From Methylomicrobium lacus LW14 (GTDB lineage Bacteria; Pseudomonadota; Gammaproteobacteria; Methylococcales; Methylomonadaceae): a stretch of 64,000 nt of DNA. The stretch's first letter is position 1, and each line of letters begins with the position of its first letter. A program made the translations under genes and the position numbers. The stretch covers positions 3,361,501 through 3,425,500 of the forward strand of contig NZ_AZUN01000001.1 in assembly GCF_000527095.1 (NCBI RefSeq), in the 5' to 3' direction. Below, in pieces: positions 44,499 to 52,599 of the stretch. Under the pieces are notes generated by a model. That model searched no databases and had not been told where the DNA came from. It saw only the letters and a list, made by a program, of their open reading frames with translations.

Positions 44499-45407
44499 AT
44501 GAATCTAAACCAACTCGAACTCCTCCGCGTCTTGCAGGAGACCAATTTCAACCTGTCGAAAGCGGCGGAGAAGATGTTCGTCGTGCAGTCGGCGGTCAGC
44601 CGCCAGCTGCAATTGCTGGAAGCCGAACTCGGCGCGCCGGTGTTCGAGCGCCAGGGCAAGAAACTGGTCGGCCTGACGCCGCTCGGCGATCGCATCATGG
44701 AAGAAGTCACGCTGATCAACCTGTCCAAACGCAACATCCAGGCGATCGCGGAAGATTTTTTGCACAACCGCAACGGCGAATTGCATGTCGCGACCACGCA
44801 CACCCAGGCCAAGTATTTCTTGCCGGAACCGATCCGTAAATTCCGCGAGAAATACCCGAACATCAAAATCTACATCGTGCAGTCGTCGCCGACCAATCTG
44901 ATCGACCTGTTGCATCATCATCAGGCCGACATCGCGATCTGTACCGAAAAGCTGAATGAGGAAGACGACAAACTGATCATCAAGCCGTGCTACGAATGGC
45001 ACCATATCGCGGTCGTGCCGAAGGACCATCCCTTGGCCGAAGGCGAGATTACGCTGGAGCGGCTGGTCGATTATCCGATTTTGACCTACAGCAAGGGCTA
45101 CACCGGGCGGTCGAATATCGAAAAGGTTTTGAGCTCCAGGCATATCAACCTGGACATCGCGCTCGAAGCCGCCGATTCGGACATCATCAAGACCTATGTG
45201 CGGATCGGTCTCGGCGTCGGCATCATCGCCGCGACCGCGTTCGAGCCGCAGGCCGATGACGACCTGATCGCGCGCGATCTCGGCCACCTGATCCCGCCTT
45301 CGGTGACTCGCTTTGCGTATTTGAAACAGCTATATCTGCCGGAGTTCTGCCGGTTTTTCATCGACGAGTTGCTGGCGACGGCGGAGCGGATACACCCGAC
45401 GGCATAG
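44499..45407 (+). CDS. cysB: CysB-like LysR-family regulator of sulfur assimilation
   Basis: A 302-residue LysR-type regulator. The winged helix reads MNLNQLELLRVLQETNFNLSKAAEKMFVVQSAVSRQLQLLEAELGAPVFERQGKKLVGLTPLG, and the effector domain has TTHTQAKYFLPEPIRKFREKYPNI typical of CysB/Cbl. CysB proteins respond to O-acetylserine or sulfate/APS; the O-acetylserine-forming enzyme is encoded next. It is somewhat shorter than E. coli CysB (324), so a Cbl-like role is possible. Confidence 0.85.
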   Translation: MNLNQLELLRVLQETNFNLSKAAEKMFVVQSAVSRQLQLLEAELGAPVFERQGKKLVGLTPLGDRIMEEVTLINLSKRNIQAIAEDFLHNRNGELHVATTHTQAKYFLPEPIRKFREKYPNIKIYIVQSSPTNLIDLLHHHQADIAICTEKLNEEDDKLIIKPCYEWHHIAVVPKDHPLAEGEITLERLVDYPILTYSKGYTGRSNIEKVLSSRHINLDIALEAADSDIIKTYVRIGLGVGIIAATAFEPQADDDLIARDLGHLIPPSVTRFAYLKQLYLPEFCRFFIDELLATAERIHPTA

Positions 45408-45441
45408 CCTAACCGCGCGTTGACTTGAGCACAGGGCCGGC

Positions 45442-45471
45442 TTGACAGAACAAAGCCGAGTAGAGTACTTT
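45442..45471 (+). promoter_or_regulatory. Candidate promoter of the encapsulin operon
   Basis: TTGACA (45442-45447) and TACTTT (45466-45471) are separated by 18 bp. Transcription from here would run through two terminator-like hairpins before the serine acetyltransferase gene, giving a leader of about 155 bases. Confidence 0.4.
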
Positions 45472-45511
45472 AATCATCACATTCAGATTCACGCTGACCG
45501 GACAACCGGAA

Positions 45512-45548
45512 GCCAGTGACTCCCCAGAGGGAGCACTGGCTTTTTTTT
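45512..45548 (+). terminator. Strong Rho-independent terminator or attenuator
   Basis: GCCAGTG...CTCCC pairs with GGGAG.CACTGGC with a 4-base loop and one bulged base, followed by eight T residues. It lies 105 bp after the cysB stop and 88 bp before the acetyltransferase start. It certainly looks able to terminate cysB transcripts and could attenuate the downstream operon. Confidence 0.8.
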
Positions 45549-45571
45549 GCCCAAAATTTTGTGATGGTTAG

Positions 45572-45600
45572 GCGCCGAGGCGACAAATCGGCGCGCTTTT
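45572..45600 (+). terminator. Second terminator-like hairpin in the leader
   Basis: GCGCCGA (45572-45578) and TCGGCGC (45588-45594) pair around a 9-base loop and are followed by GCTTTTA. It is the second such element within 90 bp. Confidence 0.5.
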
Positions 45601-45635
45601 ATCTTAACTATTAGAAAAACATCGGAGAAATCAAC

Positions 45636-46583
45636 GTGAACGGAAACCGTCTTGAAATCGAAGGGCTCGTCGACGAACTGCGCGCCTTGCGTTTGCGCTC
45701 GCTCGAGAGCCGCGCGCGGCTGAATAAGCCGCCGAAGCTGCCGTCGCGCAAGGTGCTGATTCCGATCATCGACGGGCTTAGCGCGGCGATGTTTCCGAAC
45801 AGGCTGGGCCTGCCCGATCTGACCGATGAAGGCATCGACAGTTATGTCGGCCATACCCTGGACGTGACGCTCAGGGAGTTGCAGAAGCAGATCCGCCGCG
45901 AGCTGTGTTTCATGGCCGAGGACGATGCCGACGCGGAGGAGATTCTGCTGCACGCGGCGGCGATCGCCCGGGCGTTTGCGGTCACGATTCCGGCGCTGCG
46001 CCGGCTGATCGACAGTGATATTCAGGCCGCCTATGAAGGCGACCCGGCCGCCGGCAGCATCGATGAGGTGCTGGTCTGCTATCCGGGCGTGACCGCGATC
46101 ATTCATCAGCGCATCGCGCATGTGCTTTACGGCCTCGGCGTCCGGCTGATCGCGCGGATGATCACCGAGATCGCGCATTCGGCGACCGGCATCGACATTC
46201 ATCCGGGCGCCCAAATCGGAGAAAGTTTTTTCATCGATCACGGCACCGGCGTCGTGATCGGCGAAACCGCGGTGATCGGCCGCCATGTGCGCCTGTATCA
46301 GGCGGTGACTTTGGGCGCGAAGCGTTTTGCGAAAGACGCGGACGGCGTGCTGACCAAAGGCTACCCGCGCCACCCGATCGTCGAGGACGGTGTGGTGATT
46401 TATGCCGGCGCGACGATCCTGGGCCGGGTCACGATAGGCCAGGGGTCGACGATCGGCGGCAATGTCTGGCTGACCGAGAGCGTCGCGCCCGGCAGCATCG
46501 TGACGCAATCGCGCGCACACCACAGTGAAATTTTAATCAAAAAAGAGCCCCCGATTTATGGCGAATCGCCTGTAAATCACTGA
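45636..46583 (+). CDS. Serine O-acetyltransferase (EpsC/SrpH type)
   Basis: A 315-residue serine acetyltransferase that makes O-acetylserine, the carbon skeleton for cysteine. It starts at GTG (45636) with GGAG 10 bp before. The N-terminal helical domain is about 190 residues, longer than in CysE. The left-handed beta-helix carries the catalytic text GIDIHPGAQIGESFFIDHGTGVVIGETAVIG and GATILGRVTIGQGSTIGGNVWLTESV. It is the long form that accompanies family 2A encapsulin operons. The encapsulin gene follows after 29 bp. Confidence 0.88.
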   Translation: MNGNRLEIEGLVDELRALRLRSLESRARLNKPPKLPSRKVLIPIIDGLSAAMFPNRLGLPDLTDEGIDSYVGHTLDVTLRELQKQIRRELCFMAEDDADAEEILLHAAAIARAFAVTIPALRRLIDSDIQAAYEGDPAAGSIDEVLVCYPGVTAIIHQRIAHVLYGLGVRLIARMITEIAHSATGIDIHPGAQIGESFFIDHGTGVVIGETAVIGRHVRLYQAVTLGAKRFAKDADGVLTKGYPRHPIVEDGVVIYAGATILGRVTIGQGSTIGGNVWLTESVAPGSIVTQSRAHHSEILIKKEPPIYGESPVNH

Positions 46584-46612
46584 TTTATTTATAACCAAGA
46601 GGAAAACATCCG

Positions 46613-47545
46613 ATGACCGATATCCATGACGCCCATACCGCTTTAGGCGACGTCGCTGCCCGTACGCTTTCGAACGCGACCAAAACCGTCCCGATGATGG
46701 GAACCATTACGCCGCGCTGGCTGGTCCACCTGCTGCAATGGGTGCCGGTCGAGGCGGGTATTTACCGGGTCAACAAGGTCAAGAACGAAGCCAACCTGGC
46801 GGTGGATTGTTCCAGCCTCGATGAAAGAGTGTTGCCGCAAACTTTCGTCGACTACGAAGAATGGGGCCGCGAATACCGCCTGAACGCGGTCAATACCGTG
46901 CTGGACGTGCACACGCGTATCGCCGACTTGTACAGCAGCCCGCATAACCAGATCCGCGAACAATTGCGCTTGACTATCGAAACGGTCAAGGAGCGTCAGG
47001 AAAGCGAGTTGCTCAACAACGCCGAATACGGCTTGCTGAACAATGTCGCCGACTCGATGAAGGTAAAAACCCGGCATGGCTCGCCGACCCCGGACGACCT
47101 GGACGAACTGATCGCGAAGGTCTGGAAAGAGCCCGGCTTCTTCCTCGCGCATCCGCGCGCGATCGCGGCTTTCGGCCGTGAAGCGACCCGCCGCGGCACC
47201 CCGCCGCCGACCATTTCGTTGTTCGGCTCGCAGTTTTTGACCTGGCGCGGTCTGCCGTTGATCCCGACCGACAAACTCCGGATCACCAAGGGCAAGACCA
47301 ACATCCTGTTGCTGCGCACCGGCGAAAGCCGCCAGGGCGTGGTCGGTCTGTATCAGCCGAATCTGACCGATGAACTGAGCATGGGTCTGTCGGTGCGTTT
47401 CATGGGCATCAACCATAAGGCGATTGCTTCGTATCTGGTGTCATTGTACTGCTCTCTGGCGGTCTTGACCGACGACGCGCTCGGTGTGCTGGAGAACGTC
47501 GAAGTGGACAACTATTATGACTACGCGTATGACTACAAGAAGTGA
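46613..47545 (+). CDS. Family 2A encapsulin shell protein (SrpI-like)
   Basis: A 310-residue HK97-fold shell protein. Characteristic text includes ALGDVAARTLSNATKTVPMMGTITPRWLVHLLQWVPVEAGIYRVNKV near the N terminus, the E-loop/P-domain text DERVLPQTFVDYEEWGREYRLNAV, ERQESELLNNAEYGLLNNVADSM, and LTDDALGVLENVEVDNYY at the C terminus. It matches SrpI-type shells, long annotated only as sulfur-regulated or crystallin proteins. There is no cyclic-nucleotide-binding insert, which separates it from family 2B. The shell would assemble as a T=1 icosahedron around the desulfurase encoded next, whose start lies inside this gene. AGAGGA precedes the ATG. Confidence 0.9.
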   Translation: MTDIHDAHTALGDVAARTLSNATKTVPMMGTITPRWLVHLLQWVPVEAGIYRVNKVKNEANLAVDCSSLDERVLPQTFVDYEEWGREYRLNAVNTVLDVHTRIADLYSSPHNQIREQLRLTIETVKERQESELLNNAEYGLLNNVADSMKVKTRHGSPTPDDLDELIAKVWKEPGFFLAHPRAIAAFGREATRRGTPPPTISLFGSQFLTWRGLPLIPTDKLRITKGKTNILLLRTGESRQGVVGLYQPNLTDELSMGLSVRFMGINHKAIASYLVSLYCSLAVLTDDALGVLENVEVDNYYDYAYDYKK

Positions 47546-49385
47546 GCTGGAAGGGTTGACCAACGCGCCGCCCTTGCCGGACATCGAGCAATTGACCCGC
47601 TGGGCGAATGAGTTTTTCTCGGCAGATCCGTCTGGGGGCTTCGACTCCGCTCAGCCTGCGATAGTCTCTCAGCCTGCGGCAGTCTCTCAGCCTGCGATAG
47701 TCTCTCAGCCTGCGGCAGTCTCTCAGGCTGCGGCAGGTCCTCAGGCCACCGAGTCGATCACCGATATTCACCCGTCTTCGGGGCATGCGAAGGTGCCGCC
47801 GTCGTTCAGCGTTCCGCACGAAAGCGGCGTGCATGAACTGGCGACGCCGAATCGATCCGCAGAGCCCGCGGCGGCAGGTTCGCCGTATTATTTCCTGCAA
47901 CATGCGAATGCGGAAGGGTTGGATGCGGTGCCGCATGCGTCGGCGACACATGGTCTGTCCGGTCTGATCGGCGATGCGTCGTCATTTGGCGTCAAGCCGG
48001 AAAATTTCGGCTTGCCGGGCGTTGACGAGTTGAAAAGCCTGGCGTCGCCGAAGATCGGCGCTCCCGGTTTGTCCTCCGGCTCTGCGTTTTATTTTCTCGA
48101 AGAAGCGACCAGCACAGCCCGCCATGCGGCAGCGCCGAGCCTCGGCTCCGCGCATCCGCCGTTCGATGTGCAGGCGGTGCGCCGGGATTTTCCGATCCTG
48201 AACGAAAAGGTCAACGGCCGTCCCTTAGTGTGGCTCGACAATGCGGCGACCACGCAGAAGCCGCAAGCGGTGATCGATCGGCTGAGTTATTTTTATCAGC
48301 ACGAAAACTCGAACATCCACCGAGCCGCGCATGAGCTGGCCGCGCGTTCGACCGACGCCTACGAAAATGCACGGGAAACCGTCGCGCGTTTCATCGGCGC
48401 GGGTTCGCCGAATGATGTGGTGTTCGTGCGCGGTTCGACCGAGGCGATCAATCTGGTCGCGCAAAGCTGGGGCCGAGCGAATATCGGGCCGGGCGACGAG
48501 ATCATCGTCAGCTGGCTCGAACATCACGCGAACATCGTGCCGTGGCAGCAGTTGTGTGCGGAAAAGGGCGCCGTGCTCAGGGTGATTCCGGTCGATGACT
48601 CGGGTCAGATTCTGTTGTCCGAATACCAGAAGTTGCTGAGCGGCAAGACCAAACTGGTCGCCTTCACGCAGGTCTCGAATGCGCTCGGCACGATCACGCC
48701 GGCCCAGGACATCATCGAACTGGCGCATCGCGCCGGCGCGAAAGTCCTGCTCGACGCCGCCCAGTCGATCTCGCATATCAAGGTCGATGTGCAAAAGCTC
48801 GACTGCGACTGGCTGGTGTTCTCCGGCCACAAGATCTATGGACCGACCGGCATCGGCGCGGTATACGGCAAGCCGGAAGTGCTCGAAGCGATGCCGCCCT
48901 GGCAGGGCGGCGGCAACATGATCGAGGACGTGACCTTCGAAAAGACCGTCTACCAGTCGGCGCCCGCGCGCTTCGAAGCCGGCACCGGCAACATCGCCGA
49001 TGCGGTAGGCCTCGGCGCCGCGTTGGAGTACGTGGAAAGGGTCGGCATTGAAAACATCGCCCGTTACGAGCATGAACTCTTGGCTTACGCGACCGATGCG
49101 CTGTCAAGGATTCCGGGCCTGCGCCTGATCGGCACTGCGCGCGAAAAAACCAGCGTGTTGTCGTTCGTATTGAAAGGACTCAATACCGCCGACATCGGCG
49201 CCGCGTTGAACAAGGAAGGCATCGCCGTGCGTTCCGGTCACCACTGCGCGCAGCCTATTCTGCGCCGGTTCGGACTGGAAAGCACGGTCAGGCCGTCCCT
49301 GGCGTTCTACAATACCTATGCCGAGATCGATTGGCTGGCGACGGTAGTGCGCAAGATCCAATGCGGCAATATTCCGCTGCGCTAA
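47529..49385 (+). CDS. Encapsulated SufS-type cysteine desulfurase with disordered cargo-loading extension
   Basis: A 618-residue protein in two parts. Residues 1-211 are low-complexity and disordered, with short conserved-looking islands: LTRWANEFF (22-30), SPYYFLQHA (118-126) and SAFYFLEEA (185-193); in family 2A systems such an extension directs loading into the shell. Residues 212-618 are a group II cysteine desulfurase (PDB-like SufS fold) with PLP Lys435 in FSGHKIYGP and catalytic Cys573 in SGHHCAQP; it releases sulfane sulfur from cysteine. The start at 47529 lies 17 bp inside the encapsulin gene, so synthesis is coupled (47517 is an alternative ATG). Residues about 41-71 hold six-residue repeats QPA(I/A)VS. 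Confidence 0.9.
   Translation: MTTRSELEGLTNAPPLPDIEQLTRWANEFFSADPSGGFDSAQPAIVSQPAAVSQPAIVSQPAAVSQAAAGPQATESITDIHPSSGHAKVPPSFSVPHESGVHELATPNRSAEPAAAGSPYYFLQHANAEGLDAVPHASATHGLSGLIGDASSFGVKPENFGLPGVDELKSLASPKIGAPGLSSGSAFYFLEEATSTARHAAAPSLGSAHPPFDVQAVRRDFPILNEKVNGRPLVWLDNAATTQKPQAVIDRLSYFYQHENSNIHRAAHELAARSTDAYENARETVARFIGAGSPNDVVFVRGSTEAINLVAQSWGRANIGPGDEIIVSWLEHHANIVPWQQLCAEKGAVLRVIPVDDSGQILLSEYQKLLSGKTKLVAFTQVSNALGTITPAQDIIELAHRAGAKVLLDAAQSISHIKVDVQKLDCDWLVFSGHKIYGPTGIGAVYGKPEVLEAMPPWQGGGNMIEDVTFEKTVYQSAPARFEAGTGNIADAVGLGAALEYVERVGIENIARYEHELLAYATDALSRIPGLRLIGTAREKTSVLSFVLKGLNTADIGAALNKEGIAVRSGHHCAQPILRRFGLESTVRPSLAFYNTYAEIDWLATVVRKIQCGNIPLR
47637..47740 (+). repeat. In-frame dispersed repeat plus 5 x 18-bp tandem array inside cargo domain
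   Basis: GGCTTCGACTCCGCTCAGCC (47637-47656) also occurs exactly, inverted, at 61683-61702, and as one-mismatch copy at 56222-56241. It runs directly into five 18-bp units starting at 47651, 47669, 47687, 47705 and 47723; units 1/3 and 2/4 are identical in pairs (ATAG and GGCAG variants), unit 5 is degenerate. The array encodes QPAIVS/QPAAVS in frame. Confidence 0.85.
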
Positions 49386-49393
49386 AACGGCAG

Positions 49394-49428
49394 GCCGCCT
49401 CTCCCCGGTAGTCGAGGGGAGAGGCGGC
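49394..49428 (+). terminator. Strong hairpin ending the encapsulin operon
   Basis: A 13-bp perfect GC-rich stem (GCCGCCTCTCCCC with its complement) and a 9-base loop begin 8 bp after the desulfurase stop. Only a weak TT follows, so termination may be Rho-assisted. Confidence 0.6.
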
Positions 49429-49975
49429 TTGATCATGAGGCTCGGTGATAAATCCCCCCATAGCCCTCCTTAAGGACGGTTCCGGCCAATGCTCCGACAA
49501 CGCATCGGCGATCGTGTCGATGCAGGCTTACCACGGCATGTTCTGTTCTTTGATCCCTACCGGTTAGGCGGCTTTGCCTAACCTGATCATAATGAAACTC
49601 CTCCTGGGTGAGGAAAACTTCGGTTTCTTTCAATCACTGCGTTTTCCCAGAGCGGACTGATAGTTCGCTAACCAATTATCGATGCCTCTGCTGTGCAAAT
49701 AAGTCCATCTCCCTTCCATTAGGATCGTACAAGACTACAGATCACACTCTCGCGGCGAGGTCGCCTTGCCGAAAAGCTACAGGACGGGGAAATGTTGTCA
49801 ACAGTTATGCAGCCTAATGGCAGGGTGCTGCGTTATAATGGCGAATCGACAAGAGCGCGCAAATTTTAACCGGACTGCCTGATTGCCGCGTTTTTCTATT
49901 ACACCTTTCGAAAGATTTGTGGATGCTGGTCGATGTTTGATTATTTTCGTTACGTTGACGGGGTGTAATTAAAAC
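49429..49975. other. Intergenic region between the sulfur and metal-efflux operons
   Basis: About 550 bp without a convincing gene. A minus-strand frame beginning MKETEVFLTQEEFHYDQ (about 49633) is short and has no homology I recognise. TATAAT occurs at 49834-49839, about 137 bp before the efflux operon, as a possible -10 box without a clear -35. Confidence 0.4.
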
Positions 49976-51430
49976 ATGCGCAAGAACACTCGCATGCCTT
50001 CACATGGCAAAGGACGCTTATCTGTAATCACGGTTTTGACCCTGCTAAATGGGTGTGCGCCTCAATCTTATCAGCCCATCCTGCCGCCGGCCTATATGCA
50101 GGATTTTAATGAGTCCGATCGTGATGTAGCGCCCGATCCGGAGCCGGAACCGGAACTGCAAGCAGAAACGGCTTCGGCCGAAGAGAAAAAGCCGCCTTCA
50201 CCCACAACGCAGGCCAGGGAATTCAATTTAAATCAGATCATCCAGACCGCCTTAAAAGCCGATCCGGTCATTCAGTCCGCCTTTGAAAACATCACGCAGG
50301 CCGAAGCCGATTTGATAACGGCAGGCCTCCTGCCAAACCCGGATGTTTCGGTCAGCGGTTCGTTGATCCCATTGGATCGAACCTTTACCGTGAACCGGCA
50401 AGGCGGCCCGCCGCAATTTGATGCGGGGATTTCGATGCCGATCGATTGGTTTTTATTCGGCAAACGCGCCGCTGCGATCGTTTCCGGTCAGCACGGGGTC
50501 GATGTGGCGACGGCCGATTTCGCGAATACGATCAGGCTCAGAATAGCGTCCGCGATCGCCGCCTTTTATTCGGTGCTGGAAGCCCAGGCGATGTTGGCGC
50601 TGGCGCAGGAAAATAATGCCAATCTGACCAAGGTAGAACAGATCATTCTGAATCGCGTGGCGCTCGGCGGCGTCGGCACGATCGAGGCGGACAGGATCCG
50701 CTTGTCCATTTTCAGCAGCCACCGTGATGTGCATGCGCGCGAGCTCGAGTTGAATGTCGCGATCAATCAGCTGCGTTCTTTGCTCGGAATCGTTGAAAAT
50801 GTGCCGATCAAAGTGAAGGGTTCACTGGAGATCGCAGCGCCGGCAGAGCCGCTGCAGATCGACACCGCATTCAAACTGGCCGAGGAAAACCGGCCGGATC
50901 TATTGTCATTGCAAAGGCAACTCGCCAAGGCGAATGCCGATATTGCGCTCGAGGAAAGTAAAGCCTATCCGCAAGTCGTGCCGAAAATCGGTTATACCCG
51001 GCAGTTTCAAGAACAGGCGATCGGTTATCCCGATGCAAATTCCTGGGGCGCAGGTGTCGATATTGTCGTGCCGCTTTTCGACCGCAATCAGGGCAATATT
51101 GCGAAGGCAAAATCGGTGTTGGTTCAGTCCCGGGCGAATCTGCAGGCGCAATTGACCACGCTGCGCAGCGAAATCGATCAGGGGGTCAATGCCTTTGCTT
51201 CCGCGCATCAGGTCCTGGTCAATGACGATCCCGGCCAATTGGAAGCCGCGAAAAACGTGCGTGACAAAATCAATCAGGCCTATGAATTGGGCGGCAAAAC
51301 GCTGATCGAGGTACTGGATGCGCAGCGAATCTACCTTGAAACCTACCGTTTGCACATCACCAGCCGCTCCAATTACTGGCACTCCCTGTATCAACTCAAT
51401 GCGGCTATCGGCAAAGAAGTCTTGCGATGA
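49976..51430 (+). CDS. TolC/CzcC-family outer-membrane efflux lipoprotein
   Basis: A 484-residue outer-membrane factor of a tripartite efflux pump. The lipobox is LLNGC (Cys 27), followed by a Pro/Glu-rich spacer and two OEP repeats: FNLNQIIQTALKADPVIQSAFENITQAEADLITAGLLPNPDVSVSG and AFKLAEENRPDLLSLQRQLAKANADIALEESKAYPQVVPKIGYTR. The final helix is YELGGKTLIEVLDAQRIYLETYRLHI. It overlaps the adaptor gene by 4 bp, which in turn overlaps the RND gene by 4 bp. Confidence 0.88.
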   Translation: MRKNTRMPSHGKGRLSVITVLTLLNGCAPQSYQPILPPAYMQDFNESDRDVAPDPEPEPELQAETASAEEKKPPSPTTQAREFNLNQIIQTALKADPVIQSAFENITQAEADLITAGLLPNPDVSVSGSLIPLDRTFTVNRQGGPPQFDAGISMPIDWFLFGKRAAAIVSGQHGVDVATADFANTIRLRIASAIAAFYSVLEAQAMLALAQENNANLTKVEQIILNRVALGGVGTIEADRIRLSIFSSHRDVHARELELNVAINQLRSLLGIVENVPIKVKGSLEIAAPAEPLQIDTAFKLAEENRPDLLSLQRQLAKANADIALEESKAYPQVVPKIGYTRQFQEQAIGYPDANSWGAGVDIVVPLFDRNQGNIAKAKSVLVQSRANLQAQLTTLRSEIDQGVNAFASAHQVLVNDDPGQLEAAKNVRDKINQAYELGGKTLIEVLDAQRIYLETYRLHITSRSNYWHSLYQLNAAIGKEVLR

Positions 51431-52599
51431 ACCATCATTTATTTTCATTTTCCGGCAGGAACATGCGTTTTCATGTCGGCTGCGTCGTTGTTGCCGCCGT
51501 TATTTTGTTCGTGTTGATTTCATGGCAGCCCGGCCAGGCTCAGCAAAACATCGTTGATAATACGGCGGTCGTAAAACTGATCGGACCAAGGACGGTCGGC
51601 GTAAAAGCGGGCAGCCTGCTTGAGCAAAAGCTGGATATTTCGATCGTCCCAAAAGAGCAAATCACCACGCCGCTATTGCTGGCGACGGGATCGGTCGTAG
51701 CGCATTTGGCGCCGGGTTCCAATCCGAGCGAAGACCGTTGGCAGTTCAACAGCATCGAGCTTTCCGGGGCGTATGCCGACTGGCAGCGGGCGCGCGCGGA
51801 AAAAGAATTTAACGTCAAGCGCCTGGCCAAAATTCGCGAGTTGACCGCCTCGCAGACGCAATCGCAAAAACTGGTGGTTGATCGGCTGCGCAAGCTGGTT
51901 GCAACCGGGACCGAGGCGATCCGGGATCTGACCGCCGCGGAAGCGAACCTTTTGCAAGTCCAGCTTGAAGGTCAGAAAGCGGTGTATGAGGCCGAAACGG
52001 CCTTGACGGTCGCGACGCGCAATCGCGCCGCACTGGAAAGAACCTTGTTACAGGATGGCGTCGACCCTGCGTTGCTGGAAAATGCGACGTCCGGTACTTC
52101 CCTGATCAAGGCGGACGTACCCGAATTAAAAATCAGCCTGGTCTCGGTCGGGCAGTCCTGCGTGACCAAATTTTATGGCTTGCCGGGACAAACCTTTATC
52201 GGCAAGGTCAAGAGTCTGGCGCCGGCCTTGTCGGCTGAACAGCATACCCTGCGGGTCTTCTTTGAGTTGCCGGATGTGAATAACAAATTCAAACCGGGAA
52301 TGTATGCCGAAATCGGCCTCGGCACCGATCCCAGGATGGCGATCCTGGTGCCGTCGGATGCGGTCTTGCACAGCAGGAATGCCGATTTTGTGTTTATCGG
52401 CGACGGTCCGGGATTATGGAATATTACCGAAGTGCAAGTCGGTGAAAGCATCGGCGATCGGGTCGAAATTCTGCAAGGCCTGCAAGGCGGCGAAAAAATC
52501 ATCGGCAATGGCGCGATCCTGTTGAAACCGATGCTGGTGCAGGCGCTGCTGAATGAAGAGGTGGTCAAGGAGATGCAACCCGAGGGCGTTGCGAAATGA
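51427..52599 (+). CDS. Periplasmic adaptor (HlyD/CzcB family)
   Basis: A 390-residue membrane-fusion protein. An N-terminal hydrophobic segment (GCVVVAAVILFVLISW) anchors or exports it. The helical hairpin lies about 105-205 (LTASQTQSQKLVVDRLRKLVATGTEAIRDLTAAEANLL), followed by beta-barrel text GQTFIGKVKSLAPALSAEQHTLRVFFELPDVNNKFKPGMYAEIGL and a membrane-proximal domain. No His/Met-rich metal-binding tail is visible. Confidence 0.86.
   Translation: MNHHLFSFSGRNMRFHVGCVVVAAVILFVLISWQPGQAQQNIVDNTAVVKLIGPRTVGVKAGSLLEQKLDISIVPKEQITTPLLLATGSVVAHLAPGSNPSEDRWQFNSIELSGAYADWQRARAEKEFNVKRLAKIRELTASQTQSQKLVVDRLRKLVATGTEAIRDLTAAEANLLQVQLEGQKAVYEAETALTVATRNRAALERTLLQDGVDPALLENATSGTSLIKADVPELKISLVSVGQSCVTKFYGLPGQTFIGKVKSLAPALSAEQHTLRVFFELPDVNNKFKPGMYAEIGLGTDPRMAILVPSDAVLHSRNADFVFIGDGPGLWNITEVQVGESIGDRVEILQGLQGGEKIIGNGAILLKPMLVQALLNEEVVKEMQPEGVAK

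Noticed and set aside
47651..47740. Regular 18-bp repeats considered as a CRISPR array or binding-site array
   Set aside because: Units are directly abutting with no spacers and encode an in-frame QPAxVS repeat within a real protein.
49433..49633. Minus-strand frame MKETEVFLTQEEFHYDQ...
   Set aside because: Short, weak composition, no supported ribosome site, no family recognised.
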